A stretch of 42,658 nucleotides of DNA from Actinomadura sp. KC345 (GTDB taxonomy: Bacteria; Actinomycetota; Actinomycetes; Streptosporangiales; Streptosporangiaceae): positions 1-42,658 of the forward strand of contig NZ_SMKH01000029.1 of assembly GCF_004348515.1 (NCBI RefSeq), in the 5' to 3' direction. Position 1 is the first letter of the stretch. Every line of letters starts with the position of its first letter. This document shows, piece by piece, positions 39,986-42,658 of the stretch. The notes below the pieces were generated by a model. That model was not told where the DNA came from, ran no database searches, and was given only the letters and a program-made list of their open reading frames with translations. The translations under genes and the position numbers were made by a program.

Positions 39986-40900
39986 ATGACCGTGACCGAT
40001 GGGACGCCCGCGAGCCGGACGGCCGAGCGGGAGTGCCGCGAGGAACCCGCCCCGTTCGGACCCGGATCGCTCATGTGGGAGCAGATGGGGCTCTACACGT
40101 CGGCGGTCGCGGGCAACGGCGTGTTCATCCTCCAGGTGATGCACCCGGCGATCGGTACCGTGGTCGACCGGCTGTCGAGCTTCCGCACCGACCCGCTCGG
40201 ACGCGCGGCGCGCAGCTTCGCCTCGGTGCAGACCTGGGTCTACGGAGGGCGCACCGCCATCGAGGAGGGCAAGCGCCTGCGCGAGATGCACAAGCCGCTC
40301 AGCGCGGTGGACGAGGACGGGAACCGCCACCACGCGCTGTCCGCCGAACCCTGGGCCTGGGTGCATCTCACCGGCTTCTACGCCGCCGTGACCGCGTCGA
40401 AGTACTTCGCTCCCGCGCCGATGACCAAGGACGAGGAACAGCAGATCTTCGACGAGTTCCTCCAGCTCGGCAGGATCCTGCGGGTACCCGAGCGGATGCT
40501 GCCGGAGACCATCCCGGACTACTGGGATTACTTCGACGACATGGTGGTCAACACGCTCGTCCCCCACCCGGTGGCGCACGAGGTTCTCGGCCAGATGGAC
40601 CAGGTCCCGCCCACGGTGCCGAGGCTGCTGCGGCCCGCGGTCGCCCCGCTGAGCGCGGCCGGCGGACGGCTCGGACGGCTGATCACGGTCGGCACCCTCC
40701 CGGAGGCGGCGCGCGAGAAGCTCGGGCTGTCGTGGAGCGCGGCCGACGAGCGGCTGCTGCGCCTGGCCGGGCAGGCCATCGGGCGGACCACGCCCCTGCT
40801 CCCCGAACGCGTCCGCTACATGCCGATCGCCTACCGCGCCCGGCAGGCGGCCCGCGCCCAGCAGCGGCTGGAGCGCGCCCTCGCAGAACGGCCCATCTGA
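39986..40900 (+). CDS. Oxygenase MpaB-family (DUF2236) protein
   Basis: 304 residues from ATG 39986, with GGAGGG seven nt upstream. Family landmarks include LMWEQMGLYTSAVAGNGVFILQVMHPAIG near residue 30, FRTDPLGRAARSFASVQTWVYGG near 65, and WAWVHLTGFYAAVTASKYFAPAPMT near 120. The conserved His and Arg residues of the DUF2236 haem site (MHPAIG, WVHLTG) are present. The family includes rubber oxygenase Lcp and fungal MpaB. An oxidative cleavage of a hydrophobic compound is likely. Its gene is followed 57 bp later by a CoA ligase, so the product acid may be activated there. Confidence 0.9.
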   Translation: MTVTDGTPASRTAERECREEPAPFGPGSLMWEQMGLYTSAVAGNGVFILQVMHPAIGTVVDRLSSFRTDPLGRAARSFASVQTWVYGGRTAIEEGKRLREMHKPLSAVDEDGNRHHALSAEPWAWVHLTGFYAAVTASKYFAPAPMTKDEEQQIFDEFLQLGRILRVPERMLPETIPDYWDYFDDMVVNTLVPHPVAHEVLGQMDQVPPTVPRLLRPAVAPLSAAGGRLGRLITVGTLPEAAREKLGLSWSAADERLLRLAGQAIGRTTPLLPERVRYMPIAYRARQAARAQQRLERALAERPI

Positions 40901-40957
40901 AGCGCGGGCCGCCGCGACGGCGGCGGCCCGAACCCGGCGACCAGGAGGTCGAGGACG

Positions 40958-42508
40958 ATGACCGAGCCCGTCGAGGACCCGCTGACGACGCAGGCGGCCG
41001 CCAATCCGGCGAAGACCGCGCTCATCGAGGACGAACGGCACCTGACCTACGCCGAGTTCAACGCGCTGGTGAACAGGTACGCCAACGTGCTCGTCGACCA
41101 CGGCGTCACGGCGGGCACCAAGGTCGTGTGGTGCGGCCGCAACAGCACCGAGGTCGTCGCCCTGATCTCGGCCCTGCGCAAGTGCGGGGCCGTCGGGGTG
41201 CCGCTGAACTACCGCCTCAGCCCGGAGGAGGCGTCCTACGTCGTCGAGAACGCCGACGCCGCCGTGGTGGTGTTCGACGTCGAGCAGGCGCCCCAGCTCG
41301 AAGAGGCGTCGCGGCGGGCCGGGACCGTCCGCGCCTGGCTGGTCTGGGGCGCGGCCCAGGGCGCGCCGGACTGGGCCTCCTCGCTCGACGCCCTGGCCGC
41401 CGCGAGCCCGGAGTCCGAACCCGCCGCCCAGGGCACCGACCCGGCGGCCGGGACCTCGATGTTCTACACTTCGGGGACGACCGGCAAGCCGAAGGGCGTC
41501 GTGCGGGGCCCGACCGACCTGGAGCTGGTGCTCGGGCTGGTCGGCGAGATCGGCTACGCGCCCGACGACGTCTACCTCACGACGGGCCCGCTCTACCATT
41601 CCGGCCCGCAGGCGTTCATGATGATCGTCCAGCTCCTGGGCGGGACCGTGGTCGTCATGCGCGACTTCGACCCCGAGCGCTGGCTCGACCTCGTCGAACG
41701 GCACCGGGTGACGACCACGTTCTCCGCGCCGACGCCGATCCGCCGCGTGGTGGACCTGCCGGACGAGACGATCCGCGCCCGGGACCTCTCCTCGATGAAG
41801 CGGCTGATCGCCAACGCGGCGCCGTGGCCGTTCGAGCTCAAGCGCCGCTACATCGAGAAGATCGGCGAAGGGTCGCTGTTCGAGGTGTACGGCTCCACCG
41901 AGCTCGGCGTCGACACGATCCTGCGTCCCGAGGACCAGCTCCGCAAGCCCGGGAGCTGCGGCCGGGCCGCGCCCGGAGTCGAGATCGCGCTGTTCGACGA
42001 GGACGGGCGGCCCGTCGAGCAGCCGCACGTGCCCGGCGACCTGTACGTCCGCGGCAGCGCCACCTTCAGCGACTACTACAAGGACGAGGGCAAGTACCGG
42101 GACGCCAGCCACGGCGAATGGCTCACGGTCGGCGACATCGCCTACCGCGACGAGGAGGGCTTCTACTACATCTGCGACCGCCGCAGCGACATGATCATCT
42201 CGGGCGGCATGAACATCTACCCGGCCGAGATCGAGGCCGTCCTGACCGCGCACCCGTCCGTGGCCGACGCGGCCGTGTTCGGCATCCCGTCCGACGAATG
42301 GGGCGAATCCGTGCACGCCGCGATCGTCGCGTCGGACGACGTCACGGACCAGCAGCTCCGCGACTTCTGCCGCGAGCACCTGGCGTCCTACAAGACCCCC
42401 CGCGGCTTCGACCGCATCAAGGAGATCCCCCGCAACCCCTCGGGCAAGACCCTCAAACGTCAACTCCGCGACCCGTACTGGGAGTCCCGCGATTCCAAGA
42501 TCGGCTGA
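40958..42508 (+). CDS. Acyl-CoA synthetase (FadD-like ANL enzyme)
   Basis: 516 residues from ATG 40958. Motifs: P-loop MFYTSGTTGKPKGVVRGP near residue 168, VYGSTELGVDTILRPED near 308, WLTVGDIAYRDEEGFYYICDRRSDMIISGGMNIYPAEIEAVL (42120-42245) with the hinge, and the C-terminal NPSGKTLKRQL lysine. All catalytic elements are intact, in contrast to the broken paralogue at 4103. It activates a carboxylic acid with ATP and CoA. Its place downstream of the MpaB gene suggests a shared catabolic step on a fatty or isoprenoid acid. It ends next to a convergent gene with no gap. Confidence 0.93.
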   Translation: MTEPVEDPLTTQAAANPAKTALIEDERHLTYAEFNALVNRYANVLVDHGVTAGTKVVWCGRNSTEVVALISALRKCGAVGVPLNYRLSPEEASYVVENADAAVVVFDVEQAPQLEEASRRAGTVRAWLVWGAAQGAPDWASSLDALAAASPESEPAAQGTDPAAGTSMFYTSGTTGKPKGVVRGPTDLELVLGLVGEIGYAPDDVYLTTGPLYHSGPQAFMMIVQLLGGTVVVMRDFDPERWLDLVERHRVTTTFSAPTPIRRVVDLPDETIRARDLSSMKRLIANAAPWPFELKRRYIEKIGEGSLFEVYGSTELGVDTILRPEDQLRKPGSCGRAAPGVEIALFDEDGRPVEQPHVPGDLYVRGSATFSDYYKDEGKYRDASHGEWLTVGDIAYRDEEGFYYICDRRSDMIISGGMNIYPAEIEAVLTAHPSVADAAVFGIPSDEWGESVHAAIVASDDVTDQQLRDFCREHLASYKTPRGFDRIKEIPRNPSGKTLKRQLRDPYWESRDSKIG

Positions 42509-42658
42509 TCAGGACGACGCGGAGGCGTCCCGCGACCGGGCGAGTTCCGCGAAGGCGCGGCGTTCGGCGCCGGTCTCCTCGCAGTAGCCGACGTCGTCAC
42601 CGGCGACCCGCCCTACGAAGACGTCGTTGGGCGTGGTCCCGGTGGTGCTGTGCTGGTC
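42509..42658 (-). CDS. C-terminal end of an unknown protein
   Basis: The minus strand is open from the right edge to TGA at 42509-42511. The 49 visible residues include DVFVGRVAGDDVGYCEETGAERRAF and then AELARSRDASASS. The sequence looks like a normal soluble protein end. The family cannot be told from this piece. It is convergent with the CoA ligase, stop to stop. Confidence 0.6.
   Translation of the reverse strand, partial: DQHSTTGTTPNDVFVGRVAGDDVGYCEETGAERRAFAELARSRDASASS

Noticed and set aside
39489-39989. A single intact 166-codon gene next to tnpB
   Set aside because: Only parts resemble TnpA, the middle matches in another frame, and the 3' part runs through the IS end and a terminator.
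39782-42463. 893-codon open frame on the minus strand opposite the MpaB and CoA ligase genes
   Set aside because: Same GC-shadow effect; both plus-strand proteins are complete and carry catalytic motifs.

Overview
This window comes from a high-GC Gram-positive actinomycete. The evidence is strong G/C bias at third codon positions, GTG and TTG starts, Tat-lipoprotein export, an NDMA-type alcohol dehydrogenase, MpaB/DUF2236 and actinobacterial small proteins. Gene content suits a Streptomyces- or Thermomonosporaceae-like (Actinomadura-type) soil actinomycete, but no rRNA or other taxonomic marker is present, so that placement is inference. No tRNA, rRNA, CRISPR array or prophage was seen.

Layout. 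1-406: 3' end of a repeat-bearing gene. 463-2064: GMC oxidoreductase. 2204-3996: two-gene permease operon with a His-rich partner. 4103-5661: acyl-CoA ligase broken by a one-base frameshift. 5780-7776: three-gene operon of an SRPBCC protein, an 11-residue-repeat protein and a small acidic protein. 7777-8449: cold-shock gene with a terminator-like hairpin in its leader, and a small PcrA-tail-like protein. 8540-9615: STAS and GAF stress-signalling genes. 9934-11556: a fused glycine/sarcosine/dimethylglycine methyltransferase (betaine synthesis from glycine) that appears to start at ATT. 11968-17619: a five-gene metal/peptide ABC importer operon (lipoprotein, two permeases, fused double ATPase, methyltransferase) behind a Nur-box-like element, which suggests nickel or metallophore uptake.

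17751-19445: two divergent unknown genes. 19476-22955: NDMA-dependent alcohol dehydrogenase divergent from a large-subunit catalase. 22956-23484: non-coding, with a hairpin and a 17-bp tandem repeat. 23485-29077: a surface-glycan locus built around UDP-sulfoquinovose synthase, with a methyltransferase, GtrA flippase-like protein, dolichyl-P-mannose-synthase-type GT2, sugar epimerase and a GT-C-like membrane protein. 29130-29897: enoyl-CoA hydratase. 29986-31936: small-subunit catalase with a Fur/PerR-type palindrome, then an ankyrin protein behind a terminator.

31940-36230: heterodimeric ABC exporter-fold pair (IrtAB/YbtPQ-like) divergent from a TetR regulator, with a 24-bp palindrome over the ABC start codon, then a CysRS-like fragment. 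36799-38160: Tat-exported M28 metallopeptidase. 38157-about 39812: an IS200/IS605-type element with intact TnpB, putative omega RNA, and a decayed, divergent TnpA remnant; its right end supplies the peptidase stop codon. 39867-42508: strong terminator, palindromic promoter, MpaB-family oxygenase and acyl-CoA ligase. The window ends in a convergent partial gene.

Taken together the window is a mosaic of stress functions (betaine, two catalases, cold shock, STAS/GAF), metal acquisition (candidate nickel importer, siderophore-type ABC pair, His-rich permease pair) and a sulfosugar glycan locus. The most promising undescribed system is the sulfoquinovose glycan cluster. The most testable single-site predictions are the ATT start, the Nur box, the cspA leader attenuator and the TnpB omega-RNA guide.
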